A program made the position numbers and the translations under genes. Under the pieces are notes generated by a model. The model ran no database searches. It was not told where the DNA came from and saw nothing but the letters and a program-made list of their open reading frames with translations. Shown in pieces: positions 18,653-29,133 of a DNA stretch of 64,000 bases (position 1 is its first letter; the number at the start of each line of letters is the position of its first letter). This DNA comes from Candidatus Competibacteraceae bacterium (GTDB taxonomy: Bacteria > Pseudomonadota > Gammaproteobacteria > Competibacterales > Competibacteraceae), in contig RXIX01000002.1 in NCBI GenBank assembly GCA_003989075.1, forward strand, positions 1 through 64,000, written 5' to 3'.

Positions 18653-18693
18653 GTCGCCTTCAATCCTTGTTGTATTGGATTGGGTATTCAAAC
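18653..18693. repeat. Single CRISPR-repeat-like sequence
   Basis: A 41-base stretch 13 bases past hypF contains CAATCC (18661-18666) and GGATTG (18677-18682) as an inverted repeat around a 10-base loop. It begins GTCGCCTT and ends ATTCAAAC. Read on the minus strand it contains GGATTGAAG, similar to the 3' part of many CRISPR repeats. Only one copy is seen, so it is at best a vestige. Confidence 0.3.
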
Positions 18694-18728
18694 CTCTCTA
18701 CTGCGGAGTCATCGGACTCGTACCCGAC

Positions 18729-18835
18729 CTTTTTTGACATTTTTACCCCCGAAAACGCGCGAAAAAGTCCTGAAACCAGCCTGCTTTACATCAATTTTTC
18801 ATATAAAAAATATTACAATCAATAAGTTGAAGAGG
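18729..18835. other. AT-rich leader-like region
   Basis: This stretch has a T-run at 18730-18735, then A-rich and T-rich blocks ending ATTACAATCAATAAGTTG near 18830. Its composition and last bases resemble CRISPR leaders. It has no reading frame of note and no repeats beyond it. The remaining sequence to 18955 shows no gene. Confidence 0.3.
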
Positions 18836-18955
18836 CACGGTATGATTCAGCCAATAATTTTTTCCTCAGCAGTGTTCCAGTAGGACCGGTATGAGTCTCT
18901 TTCCGACCACCTTGCAACGGACTAATCGCTAAGATCGTACTTTTTTTGAGACAAG

Positions 18956-19330
18956 CTACACCAATCGCAACCGAACAACCCGTGAAATACTCTCCTGATC
19001 GCGTCCGGACCCTCGCAGATACGGTGCACAATCTGCAGAATCAACAAAAGACTCTACAACCTCAAAGTACCCCTGAAAAATCCACTGCCTATTGATATTT
19101 TTAATAAATACTGGAATCGGCCTTGCTTGACTTACTAGACACTCTCCCGCCTGACGAACACTAGGACCATTACCACACAGAATGATACACGGTGCTTGTG
19201 GATTCATTTCCACTGTCAAACAGGCCGCTACTACAACTCCATCCTTGCAAGGCAGATACGTCTGCAAACTGCCACCACACTGTTCATGAATCTGCTCGCG
19301 AGAATAAGCATTACCAACAAAAAATACCAT
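18956..19330 (-). CDS. Unrecognised 124-residue protein at the end of the cas series
   Basis: I do not recognise this protein. The start at 19330 is supported by GAGGAAATGCC directly upstream, as good a ribosome binding site as any in the island. It is 49 bases past the cas4 stop on the same strand. The sequence is compact and folded-looking: MVFFVGNAYSREQIHEQCGG, then QTYLPCKDGVVVAACLT, a glycine/proline turn LCGNGPSV, IPVFIKNINRQWIFQGYFEV and a final strand VVRLRLV. It has no signal peptide or membrane segment. The alternating strands and the W-x-F-x-G-Y-F motif faintly recall PUA/SRA-like folds; this is a visual impression only. It could be a CRISPR accessory or an unrelated cargo gene. 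Confidence 0.6.
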   Translation of the reverse strand: MVFFVGNAYSREQIHEQCGGSLQTYLPCKDGVVVAACLTVEMNPQAPCIILCGNGPSVRQAGECLVSQARPIPVFIKNINRQWIFQGYFEVVESFVDSADCAPYLRGSGRDQESISRVVRLRLV

Positions 19331-19379
19331 GGCATTTCCTCGAATTTCTTATTTAGTGACAAATAGAGGCAAAAAGCAA

Positions 19380-21266
<1,887 letters not shown>

Positions 21267-21378
21267 ACCACATCCCTTAAAAAGAGGCAGATTGATCAAG
21301 TTGCCCGCAAATACTAAATTGCCAGCTTCCTGAAAAAAGGTAAAACCTGAATGAATTTTTAAAGAATAGACAGTTAAA

Positions 21379-22062
21379 TCAAATCGCCATTATCCAGCCA
21401 AACCCGTGACTGACTGCATGACCAATTCCCAATCCATCAGGTAAAACCGCATTGCATAAAAACTCACCACTGATACCCAGAAGTTCTTGATTCTTGTAAT
21501 GGCATGGCCGGGTACGTAATTGTGCAAACGTCGCATATAATCGATCGGAAAAATTCACATTCAGACCACGCAGCGCCATCAGCAGATTCGATACCAGCAA
21601 GCGATCGCGCTCCGCCCGCTGCTGCGCTTCGCCCAACTCCTGATAGCGGCTATAATTCTCCGACTTGAAAAGCAGAACCGGTGTCACCAGTCGATAAGAC
21701 AATAGATGATCACTGACACCAAACTCTCCTTGTCGAAAGGTCAGTGCCGCATCACTGATCACCCGTTTATCAGTCCCCAGACGCAATTCCAAATCCAGCC
21801 ACGGCAGCGCCAGTAAACGCCCGGCTGCCTCGCTCCAGCCGACTACCAGACCGCGTCCATCCCGCCAGCGATATTGCACTCGTGGATAGCGATACAACGG
21901 CTTGCCGGTTATCGGATCATGCTGATGAAACAGATCATCTTGAGCAAATGCCTCCGCCAGCGCGCCGCGTAATTGCCGGGTGCGCATTTCCGCACCACCG
22001 GCCAGTTCCTGATCCCAGCATAATTCCACCTGGGTACAGGGTACTCTACTTAAAAGATGCAT
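21379..22062 (-). CDS. cas6: CRISPR RNA endoribonuclease, Cas6b-like
   Basis: A 227-residue RAMP protein. The block MRTRQLRGALAEAFA near the N-terminus, the DLFHQHDPITGKPLYRYPRV segment and the C-terminal glycine-rich loop DGLGIGHAVSHGFGW fit the Cas6 family of type I-B systems, which cuts the precursor crRNA within repeats. It overlaps the end of cas3 by 13 bases. The type III-B module here lacks its own Cas6, so this protein probably processes guides for both effectors. The 112-base gap between it and cas1 shows no gene. Confidence 0.8.
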   Translation of the reverse strand: MHLLSRVPCTQVELCWDQELAGGAEMRTRQLRGALAEAFAQDDLFHQHDPITGKPLYRYPRVQYRWRDGRGLVVGWSEAAGRLLALPWLDLELRLGTDKRVISDAALTFRQGEFGVSDHLLSYRLVTPVLLFKSENYSRYQELGEAQQRAERDRLLVSNLLMALRGLNVNFSDRLYATFAQLRTRPCHYKNQELLGISGEFLCNAVLPDGLGIGHAVSHGFGWIMAI

Positions 22063-24443
22063 GTTGAGTCCTCTTCAGCCAAACCAATAAAGCCCGCTTC
22101 ACGATCATAAGTTTCCATACCAAAATTCAGCCGGTTTACTACATCGCGATCCAATCCCGGCGCCTCTTGGGCATAAACCTGTATAACCCTTTCATAAAAG
22201 GCGCGCCTGAAGGGCCGAAAACGTTTTTCCTGCTCCGCTGGCGATAGTGTTGCATCGGCATGAACTGTCTGATAGCAAGCCCATAATGCTGCATCCGTTG
22301 CCGTGCGCAGTACAAACAGGGCTACTGTTGGTGGACCTGATTCAATCAACTGGAAATTCTGTTCTACGCCAATCAGATCGCCGCGTGTCAATTGCTCATC
22401 AACCCGCTGTTGATCCTGCCGTGCCCGACAGCCTACGAAATACCGCCGGCTTAAATCCAAAAATTCACTTTCATCCCAATATTCCATCATGCCGAGTACT
22501 TCGCTGGTTACTTCAATCAGCGCACTGTCATAGACTCGCCGCCATAAAAGATCACCCAGACGGCCACCAGCCAGGCGTGCCTGTAATTGCCATAGATGCA
22601 CCTCGCCAGGCATCACCCCATTTTCACCATGTCGATTGCAGCGCCCCGCTGCCTGAATGATCGCATCCAGCGGTGCCAGATCGCGGTGCACCACGGGAAA
22701 GCTGAAATCTACTCCAGCTTCAACCAATTGCGTGGTTACTACCACTACCAGTCGGCCTTGGCGTAACAGTCGCTGAATCAGTCGAATCCGTGCCCGCCGA
22801 TCCAGCGGTGTCAGATTGGTCGACAACGCCACCAACGGCTGCTCCGGCAATGCATCCCGCAGCATGTTGAACAGCGTTCGCACTGCCCGCCGCCGGTTGA
22901 CAATAATCAGCATCGCGCGCGGATCAGTGTGCAGCCTGTCCACTAAATGTGCTGCGAACTCATCCAGCGGCAACGCTTCCCGGTGCCGGGTATATAGGCG
23001 GGTACGGGTCAGCGCCCGGAAATGTGCGTCATGGTCGGGTAGCAGTTCAACCGCATCCCTAGGCTGGAAAATGAGTGGCCGAGTCGCAGTCAGCAACACG
23101 AAGCGTGTGCCCAGACTGCGCGCGGCAGCCAGGAAAAGTTGCCGCAACGCCTCCCAATAGCGCAACGGTAGCGCCTGCACTTCATCAAGCAGCACCAGCG
23201 CTCCACTCAATTGCCCAGCGCGTTTGAGATTGGCATTGCGCGGACTGAGCAGCGAGTGCAGCAGTTGATGAAATGTGGTCACCACCAGTTCGCTGTTCCA
23301 GGTTTCGGTGAGCAGTTGCCCAGCGCCATCAGGCTGATATTCGGCGTCCTCGGTACGGAAGGTCGCCTCGGTCAAATGATGATGCTTGATCAATACATCC
23401 TCGTGGTCGGGCAGGCCGTTACTGCGCAATACGGCGCGAAATATCGCGTGGTTCTGATCAATGATTGCAGTGAACGGCAGACAGTAGATCAGGCGCGGCG
23501 CGACACCATGGCACTGTTCCAGCACTGCCCGCATCTGCAGGGCGGCATGGAGAATGGCCAGCGTCTTACCCGCTCCAGTCGGCGCGGTCAGGGTTAGCAG
23601 GGGTGCGTCTACGTGCGCCAGCCAGGTGGCCGCTACCGTGGTCGCGATCTGTTCGCGGCGTGCGTTCAACGCATCCCGTCTGCGCAGACGGGCGTTGGCA
23701 AACGCTTGTGCCTTGTGCACGGTTACTGCGTCCGCCGGCAGCGCCCGCCGCGCTATCTGCCCGCCCTGCAAGGCTGCATCGGTCTTGTCCACCGCCAGTA
23801 GGGCGCCAAATCCGGCCAGCGTAGCCAGCGCCTGATCAAGTGCACTGAAGGCCCTGCGCAGCTTCGAGCCACCAGCAAGCCGTTGATCAAAAAGTTGCTC
23901 GCTGATGCGCTCCATGCTCAATGCGCCCGGCACGGGCGGTAGACTCAAGTCGGGATGCCGCCCAGCCACGCTGCACAGCCAGCGGTGAATCCCCACCAAA
24001 TCCAGCGCTGCAATTTGCTGCGACAGCACTGCGTCAGTATCAACACTGAAATTCAGCCGGGTCTGCTCCAGCAGTTGCGGCCAATCCTGGAACAGCAGCG
24101 CTCCATGATGCCGCCGCACCGCGATGAACACTGCCAGACGCTGCCACAATGGCCAGCTCAGTTCACCGCTGTACCACCAGGCCAGGATCGCGCTGCTTTC
24201 GGCATGGTGACTGAACACCGAGCGCCGCCCATTGCGCAGCAGGTAATCCTGAAACCAGGGTGTCGCCTTGCCCAGATCATGGAAGAGCCCGGCAACAAAG
24301 GCGATGGCGCGAATTTCGGTGCGCGCGCTTGGGGCAATACTGGCCGCCGCCCGTTTCGCGACCCGCTCCAGGTGTTCCGGCAGTGGGTCGTCAGGGTGGG
24401 CGAAGCTGCTAGAGAAAGGTAATGATGTCGTCGCCAACGCCAT
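22050..24443 (-). CDS. cas3: CRISPR helicase-nuclease Cas3
   Basis: A 797-residue effector nuclease recruited by Cascade to unwind and degrade target DNA. The N-terminal HD domain has FHDLGK (His55-Asp56) and FSHHAES (about 78-84). The superfamily 2 helicase has Walker A TAPTGAGKT (286-294), a DEVQ box (420-423, in place of DEVH), TATRP and the C-terminal motifs around QAAGRCNRHGE. The chosen ATG at 24443 overlaps the cas5 end by 35 bases; a longer upstream frame is cas5 sequence. All nuclease and helicase motifs are intact. It is GC-rich, unlike cas1, cas2 and cas4. Confidence 0.93.
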   Translation of the reverse strand: MALATTSLPFSSSFAHPDDPLPEHLERVAKRAAASIAPSARTEIRAIAFVAGLFHDLGKATPWFQDYLLRNGRRSVFSHHAESSAILAWWYSGELSWPLWQRLAVFIAVRRHHGALLFQDWPQLLEQTRLNFSVDTDAVLSQQIAALDLVGIHRWLCSVAGRHPDLSLPPVPGALSMERISEQLFDQRLAGGSKLRRAFSALDQALATLAGFGALLAVDKTDAALQGGQIARRALPADAVTVHKAQAFANARLRRRDALNARREQIATTVAATWLAHVDAPLLTLTAPTGAGKTLAILHAALQMRAVLEQCHGVAPRLIYCLPFTAIIDQNHAIFRAVLRSNGLPDHEDVLIKHHHLTEATFRTEDAEYQPDGAGQLLTETWNSELVVTTFHQLLHSLLSPRNANLKRAGQLSGALVLLDEVQALPLRYWEALRQLFLAAARSLGTRFVLLTATRPLIFQPRDAVELLPDHDAHFRALTRTRLYTRHREALPLDEFAAHLVDRLHTDPRAMLIIVNRRRAVRTLFNMLRDALPEQPLVALSTNLTPLDRRARIRLIQRLLRQGRLVVVVTTQLVEAGVDFSFPVVHRDLAPLDAIIQAAGRCNRHGENGVMPGEVHLWQLQARLAGGRLGDLLWRRVYDSALIEVTSEVLGMMEYWDESEFLDLSRRYFVGCRARQDQQRVDEQLTRGDLIGVEQNFQLIESGPPTVALFVLRTATDAALWACYQTVHADATLSPAEQEKRFRPFRRAFYERVIQVYAQEAPGLDRDVVNRLNFGMETYDREAGFIGLAEEDSTCIF

Positions 24444-25128
24444 AACAACTCTCTTCGCCGCTCGCGATGCGCAAGGGTTGCGCATCCTCGGCCAGCACGA
24501 TTTCCTGATAGCGATGCACGATGCGCGCATCATCCATCACCGCCGGCAGGCGCAGGCGATGATAGTGGCGGTTGTCCTCGTAATGTACGCTGATGTCCGC
24601 CTGCAGCGGCACAGCGCTATGCACGGTCCATTCGCCCGCCGGCAGGGCGCGCGCCGACCATTCGCCAATCCAGCGCACCTCATCGGCCAGACAGGGCGCC
24701 AGGCCCAGCGCAACCGTGTAGGCACTGCGGCCATTGCGCAGGCATGCAGCCAGTTCATCAGCGACCGGCTCCGCCAGGCCAGCGACGTAGATCCGGAAAT
24801 GCGGCTGGCGCAGGAACTCGAACGGCACCTGGGTATGCACGTTCTGTCCGGCGCGTGGCCGGAAGAACGCATCGGTACCGTCCTTGGTTTGCAGCAGATT
24901 GAGCGCGGCGCGAAATACCCGCAGTGGCTTGCGCAAGCCCACCGCGATCCGCAGCCGCGCCCAGTTCAGACGCTGGGTATATTCGTTCTTGCCATAGCCG
25001 AGCACCGCGCCCAGCATCCCCAGCACTGCCGGCGGCGGCGGCAGGGGATAGCTCACCGGGCTCATCGGCGAATAGGGCTTTTTAAATTGGCCGTATTCGC
25101 CGGCGACCTCGAATACCAGGGTGCGCAT
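24409..25128 (-). CDS. cas5b: Cascade subunit Cas5, type I-B
   Basis: A 239-residue RAMP protein that binds the 5' handle of the crRNA in the type I-B Cascade. The N-terminus RTLVFEVAGEYGQFKKPYS and the glycine-rich stretch PPPAVLGMLGAVLGYGKNEY are characteristic of Cas5 of the Hmari/Csh type. It begins 2 bases after the cas7 stop and its end contains the cas3 start, giving a tight cas7-cas5-cas3 block of uniform GC-rich composition. Confidence 0.92.
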   Translation of the reverse strand: MRTLVFEVAGEYGQFKKPYSPMSPVSYPLPPPPAVLGMLGAVLGYGKNEYTQRLNWARLRIAVGLRKPLRVFRAALNLLQTKDGTDAFFRPRAGQNVHTQVPFEFLRQPHFRIYVAGLAEPVADELAACLRNGRSAYTVALGLAPCLADEVRWIGEWSARALPAGEWTVHSAVPLQADISVHYEDNRHYHRLRLPAVMDDARIVHRYQEIVLAEDAQPLRIASGEESCYGVGDDIITFL

Positions 25129-25130
25129 GG

Positions 25131-26117
25131 TCAGACCGCCAGCGTCGTCACTGGCAGGCCCGCCGCTGTGGCCAGTTCGGTAAACGAACCGGTCCGCCCG
25201 CCAGCTCGGCAGCGCAGTCGCGCATCCTGAAGCACGCGCAAGTCGGTGAGCATCGGAAAATCGCGCCAGGCAGCAAGCAGTTCCCCCACCTCAAGCTGGA
25301 AATCGTGAGTCGAGCGCAGCGCGGTATCCTCGGTCGTCTTGTCGCTCAGGGCAATGCGCCGGGGCAGCGCGCCAAGTCGATAACCGGGCTGATAGTGCGC
25401 TACCACCAGCAATAGCGGATCGTGGCCAAGCTTGGAATGGGTGTTGAGCGCCGCCGTGCCCCGCCACAGACCCTGCAACAGCAAATCGAGATCAGCCTCG
25501 CTCAGGCCGGTCGTGCGCGCGGCAGTCTCGTTGGCGACTCCATAAGCGGCAATCAGGGCATAGGGCAGCAGCCAGCGTTCAGCGAAGGATTTCTGATTGC
25601 CCTTGTCACTGCCGGCATAGGCGGCGTTCTGTTGCACCAGGGTCGGCGATACCCGATGCAGCGAGCGATTGAAGGCGGAAAATTGCACCGGCCCAGTCAG
25701 TTGCAGCGACGGCTCGCTCTTGCCTAGCGGCAGGGTCGCGCCAAACAGCCGGGCATCGATGCAGCCGCGCAGCACCGCACTTTCCAGCAGCCGGCGCTTT
25801 TCCTCGCCCTTTTTGCCCTTGGCCGCTTCGCTGAGAAATTGCTCGGCCCGATCCTTGCTCTCGGATAGATAGCCGTCGGCTTTAAGCGTATCGCGGATCA
25901 GTACTTCCCGGCCCGCTGCTAGCCGTTTTTCAACGTCCGGCTCCAGGCTCAGGAAATAATCACGTACCGTACGCTTGATCCGCACATCGCTCACCGTCGC
26001 CTCGCCGGTTTCCTGATCGGTGCGCGGGCGGTTTTCATCCAGCGGATCGCCATTTGGGTTGCAGTCCTTAGCTTCGTAGATGAACAGAATTTCGTAGCGC
26101 TTGGAAAGAATTGTCAT
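25131..26117 (-). CDS. cas7b: Cascade backbone subunit Cas7, type I-B (Csh2)
   Basis: A 328-residue protein forming the helical backbone along the crRNA. The ATG at 26117 gives MTILSKRYEILFIYEAKD, followed by CNPNGDPLDENRPR and VRIKRTVRDYF, the signature of the Csh2 family. A longer in-frame extension upstream lacks family features and overlaps the end of cas8b, so it was left out. The gap to cas8b is 46 bases. Several copies per complex are expected in place of Cas8. Confidence 0.93.
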   Translation of the reverse strand: MTILSKRYEILFIYEAKDCNPNGDPLDENRPRTDQETGEATVSDVRIKRTVRDYFLSLEPDVEKRLAAGREVLIRDTLKADGYLSESKDRAEQFLSEAAKGKKGEEKRRLLESAVLRGCIDARLFGATLPLGKSEPSLQLTGPVQFSAFNRSLHRVSPTLVQQNAAYAGSDKGNQKSFAERWLLPYALIAAYGVANETAARTTGLSEADLDLLLQGLWRGTAALNTHSKLGHDPLLLVVAHYQPGYRLGALPRRIALSDKTTEDTALRSTHDFQLEVGELLAAWRDFPMLTDLRVLQDARLRCRAGGRTGSFTELATAAGLPVTTLAV

Positions 26118-26163
26118 AATAAATAATCCTGATGAGCGGGTTATTAATATTAAAGTACGGTGA

Positions 26164-27897
26164 TTATCTGGAGCTATCCAGCTGACTGATACGATAGGCC
26201 AGGCTATAGCCAATGGTGAAAGCAAAGGTTGCCTCATCATCGCTGATCGTCCAGTCGTCGCCACAGGCTACCCAAGCATTAGCAAGATCAGGATCAAGAC
26301 TGGTGATGACATAGCTCAGCTTCCCATATTGCGCCAGCTTGCCATGGCCCTCGCGATAGAGTCGCTGTAAATGCTGGCGACTCAGTAACCGGCCAATGAA
26401 TTTCTTGGTAAACGGATCGGCTCCGCGTTCATGGCGCTGCACAGATGCCACCTGGGAAGCATAGCAGCCCGTCAGAAACGCAATAATCAGCTCGGGGCGG
26501 CAGAAAAAGTCAGCATGTTCTTTTACATAGCGTCCGTAGGGACTTTTGGGAATGACATCAGACATCGCGGGATGCTCCATAACAGGATCGTGAATAATCA
26601 GTTGCGTCAGACAGGCATAGCGATACAAGCCCCAAGCGTAGCGGGTCATCCCGTATAAAAAGCTGGTATTACGCTTGCCAGTATCCAATAATTTGGCGAC
26701 CAGGTTATGTAAGAAATAGCGGCGATCAATTGTCTGTCCGGAAAAAAGAGCCGCCAGCCAGTTACGCAAGGTTTCATCACTGGATTTATCGCTTGGACTG
26801 GAAAAATTTTTAAAAGTCAGGGCATGGATATGAACCGGTTTACTTTCTTTATGATCTTCAGCAATCAAATCAGAAGCGCTGGCAATTTTTTGAGACGCAT
26901 CATGCAGGACACGCAATCGGCTGGGTAATAATTGCTGCACCTCGGCCTGAATTCGCCATGCCGCATTTTGCTGTCGGTAAAAGATCAGCGCGAATGCTAA
27001 TTGATCACCGCACTTGGCAAATTCACCGGTCAGCGCCAGCTCATCTGCCAGCAGATCGCGCGCCTTGCCAAGCTGGTAACGGTCGGGTTGCCGGCTAAAG
27101 TGCTCGCGCAACTCCTCGCGCACATCCGGATTATTGCTGTAGGGCAAAATGAAATAGCTTTGCCCGGCCATGCTGCTGGATAGCCAGGTTTCAGTAAAAG
27201 TCAGCGTATCGGAAAGGGATAGCGCGCAATCGCCACAGACCGGAAAATTTCGATGTGCCTGATGAGCCTGAAAACCACCTGCAATGCTGCCTGGATTATT
27301 CAGGTTGTAGCAGGCCAGCACTGCATAATTGCCATAGACCTTGACGTCATGGCTACCGCAAACTGCGCAACTACCCTTCTCTCGCACACCGCCCTTACCG
27401 GCATATGATTCCAGCGCACAATCAACCATGAATGCCTTGGTTTCCGGCCAGGCATAAACAGGTGCCATATTTTCATCGGCCCAATACACATAACCACGAT
27501 GGTTCTTATCAACTCCAGCCTGCTTTTGTTTTAATTCAACCTCGGCCCATATATTTTCCCGATCGGCATTGAATGAAGCCAAACTGTCAGCCAGCCACTG
27601 CCGTTTTTTTGCAGGCAAATCTGGATAATTAACCAGTACCTTGGTTGTATTAAAAATACGGATGGCTGTATTGCCAGCCAGTTTGCAACAGGGCGTGAAA
27701 TCAACTCCATTTGATGGGCCAGAACGATAGACTACACCGTTATTACCCATATAAGTTTTGACGCCTATCCATTGACTGTTTGAATCGAAGCATAATGCTA
27801 GACCACGGTCATAATAATCCGGCATTCCTTCATTAAGGCGTTCCCAAGTCGCTCGTTCCGGCAGGCACTCGCTCAACTCATATAAACGTTGAAACAT
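26164..27897 (-). CDS. cas8b: Cascade large subunit Cas8b (Csh1 type)
   Basis: A 577-residue protein. The start at 27897 is preceded by AAGGAAAATCACC. A zinc finger is formed by CAVC (Cys177, Cys180) and CGDC (Cys221, Cys224), placed about where Csh1-family Cas8b proteins have theirs. The C-terminal part is mostly helical, as expected for the small-subunit-like region. It recognises the PAM and starts R-loop formation. It is the first gene of the I-B operon, separated from the Cmr genes by 141 bases holding two palindromes. Its base composition is AT-rich like the Cmr genes, not like cas7-cas5-cas3. Confidence 0.87.
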   Translation of the reverse strand: MFQRLYELSECLPERATWERLNEGMPDYYDRGLALCFDSNSQWIGVKTYMGNNGVVYRSGPSNGVDFTPCCKLAGNTAIRIFNTTKVLVNYPDLPAKKRQWLADSLASFNADRENIWAEVELKQKQAGVDKNHRGYVYWADENMAPVYAWPETKAFMVDCALESYAGKGGVREKGSCAVCGSHDVKVYGNYAVLACYNLNNPGSIAGGFQAHQAHRNFPVCGDCALSLSDTLTFTETWLSSSMAGQSYFILPYSNNPDVREELREHFSRQPDRYQLGKARDLLADELALTGEFAKCGDQLAFALIFYRQQNAAWRIQAEVQQLLPSRLRVLHDASQKIASASDLIAEDHKESKPVHIHALTFKNFSSPSDKSSDETLRNWLAALFSGQTIDRRYFLHNLVAKLLDTGKRNTSFLYGMTRYAWGLYRYACLTQLIIHDPVMEHPAMSDVIPKSPYGRYVKEHADFFCRPELIIAFLTGCYASQVASVQRHERGADPFTKKFIGRLLSRQHLQRLYREGHGKLAQYGKLSYVITSLDPDLANAWVACGDDWTISDDEATFAFTIGYSLAYRISQLDSSR

Positions 27898-27969
27898 GGT
27901 GATTTTCCTTGCAAGGCTCTGTAATTCCTGGCGCAGAGTGTGCCAAACTTGTGATCCTTTGTCCGACCT

Positions 27970-27981
27970 GACAAGCTTGTC
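27970..27981. repeat. Palindrome GACAAGCTTGTC, copy 1
   Basis: A perfect 12-base palindrome 73 bases upstream of cas8b. Identical copies lie at 36360-36371 and 37632-37643, all within or just upstream of the CRISPR operons. Confidence 0.6.
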
Positions 27982-27990
27982 GCTCAATTT

Positions 27991-28014
27991 CCCTCTCCCG
28001 CCGGTGGGAGAGGG
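27991..28014. repeat. GC-rich palindromic element between the Cmr and type I-B operons
   Basis: CCCTCTCCC and GGGAGAGGG form a perfect 9-base stem around GCCGGT. The following TTGGGTGAGAGGGT is typical of dispersed proteobacterial palindromic repeats. It sits 25 bases past the cmr6 stop and could act as transcript stabiliser or terminator. No T-run is seen. Confidence 0.6.
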
Positions 28015-28038
28015 GTTGGGTGAGAGGGTGCTGTTTTT

Positions 28039-29133
28039 TCACCCACGTAGTGCCGCGATCTTCTCCTTACGTTCTTTCTTCTTGTTACCCCAACCGATGT
28101 AGGAAAAGATCGCCTCGACCAGCGTCGCCAATGCCTGCCGATCCGCCACTGGCCAGTTCAATCCCTCTTTGAGCAACTGGTTGGTTTTACCAATCAGTTC
28201 ACCCCCAGCTTCCCTGGCGCCGCGTTTCTGATCCGCTGCGAAACGCTCATGCAGGGCGCGCAATTCCTGCTGCTCGGGCGACAATTTGCTTATCTCCGCC
28301 TTTGCCGCAACCTTGCTTATCTCTTCGGTCAAGTGGGCGGTCTTGCTGGGATCTTCCACCATTCGCCCATAACCGACAGCGGTCTTGGCTCCTGCGCCCA
28401 GCCAATCCAGCGCCTGTTTCAGAGCCTCAAAGACCTTCGGCAATTGATCCGCAGATTTTTCAGTACGTGGCGCAATACCAAATAGCAATTTGGCTTCTTT
28501 CACCACCAGAAAAGGTACGGGTACAGGTGCATGCCAGTCGGCGGGTACTTTATCCGGTTCCTTTTGCCAGTCACTGATCTTGCCGCCCTGCTCATACCAT
28601 TTAGCCATATGTGGTGTCATGACATCAGGTGTCAACAACACGGGTTCTATCGGCAGTGCATCGAAGAAAATGAAGTTACCCGCTTTTTCCGTGGTACCGA
28701 ACCAGTCATCACACCGCTTCTTTCGCGTTTCATCATCACTCTGTGATTCATCCCAAACCTCAACCCATGCCTTCACTAATCCTTTCACACCACTGCCGGC
28801 CAAATAAGGAACACCCAGGGTATGATGCCACGCCAAGCCATTCTCAACCGGATGGGGTAGACCAAGACCGGTGGCGAAATGCCAATCGGTTTTGAATACC
28901 GAGCCACGTCCATTCAGAGCAGTGATGAGATTCAACTGACGAAGCGCGGCCATCTGCAGCATTTCTTGCTGCCCGGTCCTTTTCGCGTTGTCACTGACCC
29001 ACTGACGCTTGCCGTCATCGGGAATGGTCCAATCGCCAGCATAGCTATTAAAAAAACGGCTGTACCAAAGTCCCCGATTGCCGGCATCACCTAGTACCGG
29101 CTGCAAATCACAACGATATAAGGGCATATTCAT
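28039..29133 (-). CDS. cmr6: Type III-B effector subunit Cmr6
   Basis: A 364-residue RAMP protein. Family marks are the N-terminal region NRGLWYSRFFNSY, the central block GLGLPHPVENGLAWHHTLGV and the glycine loop PYLAGSGVKGLVKAWVEVW. Cmr6 lies at the 3' end of the crRNA in the Cmr complex and contacts Cmr1 and Cmr4. It overlaps cmr5 by 4 bases and is the last gene of the III-B operon. The C-terminal 100 residues are charged and lysine-rich, somewhat longer than usual. Confidence 0.92.
   Translation of the reverse strand: MNMPLYRCDLQPVLGDAGNRGLWYSRFFNSYAGDWTIPDDGKRQWVSDNAKRTGQQEMLQMAALRQLNLITALNGRGSVFKTDWHFATGLGLPHPVENGLAWHHTLGVPYLAGSGVKGLVKAWVEVWDESQSDDETRKKRCDDWFGTTEKAGNFIFFDALPIEPVLLTPDVMTPHMAKWYEQGGKISDWQKEPDKVPADWHAPVPVPFLVVKEAKLLFGIAPRTEKSADQLPKVFEALKQALDWLGAGAKTAVGYGRMVEDPSKTAHLTEEISKVAAKAEISKLSPEQQELRALHERFAADQKRGAREAGGELIGKTNQLLKEGLNWPVADRQALATLVEAIFSYIGWGNKKKERKEKIAALRG

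Noticed and set aside
18626-18883. An 85-codon plus-strand frame after hypF
   Set aside because: It covers the repeat-like and leader-like AT-rich sequence, has no ribosome binding site and its translation looks random.
26118-26264. A 49-residue N-terminal extension of cas7
   Set aside because: It reads across the cas8b end and lacks family features; the Csh2 N-terminus begins at 26117.
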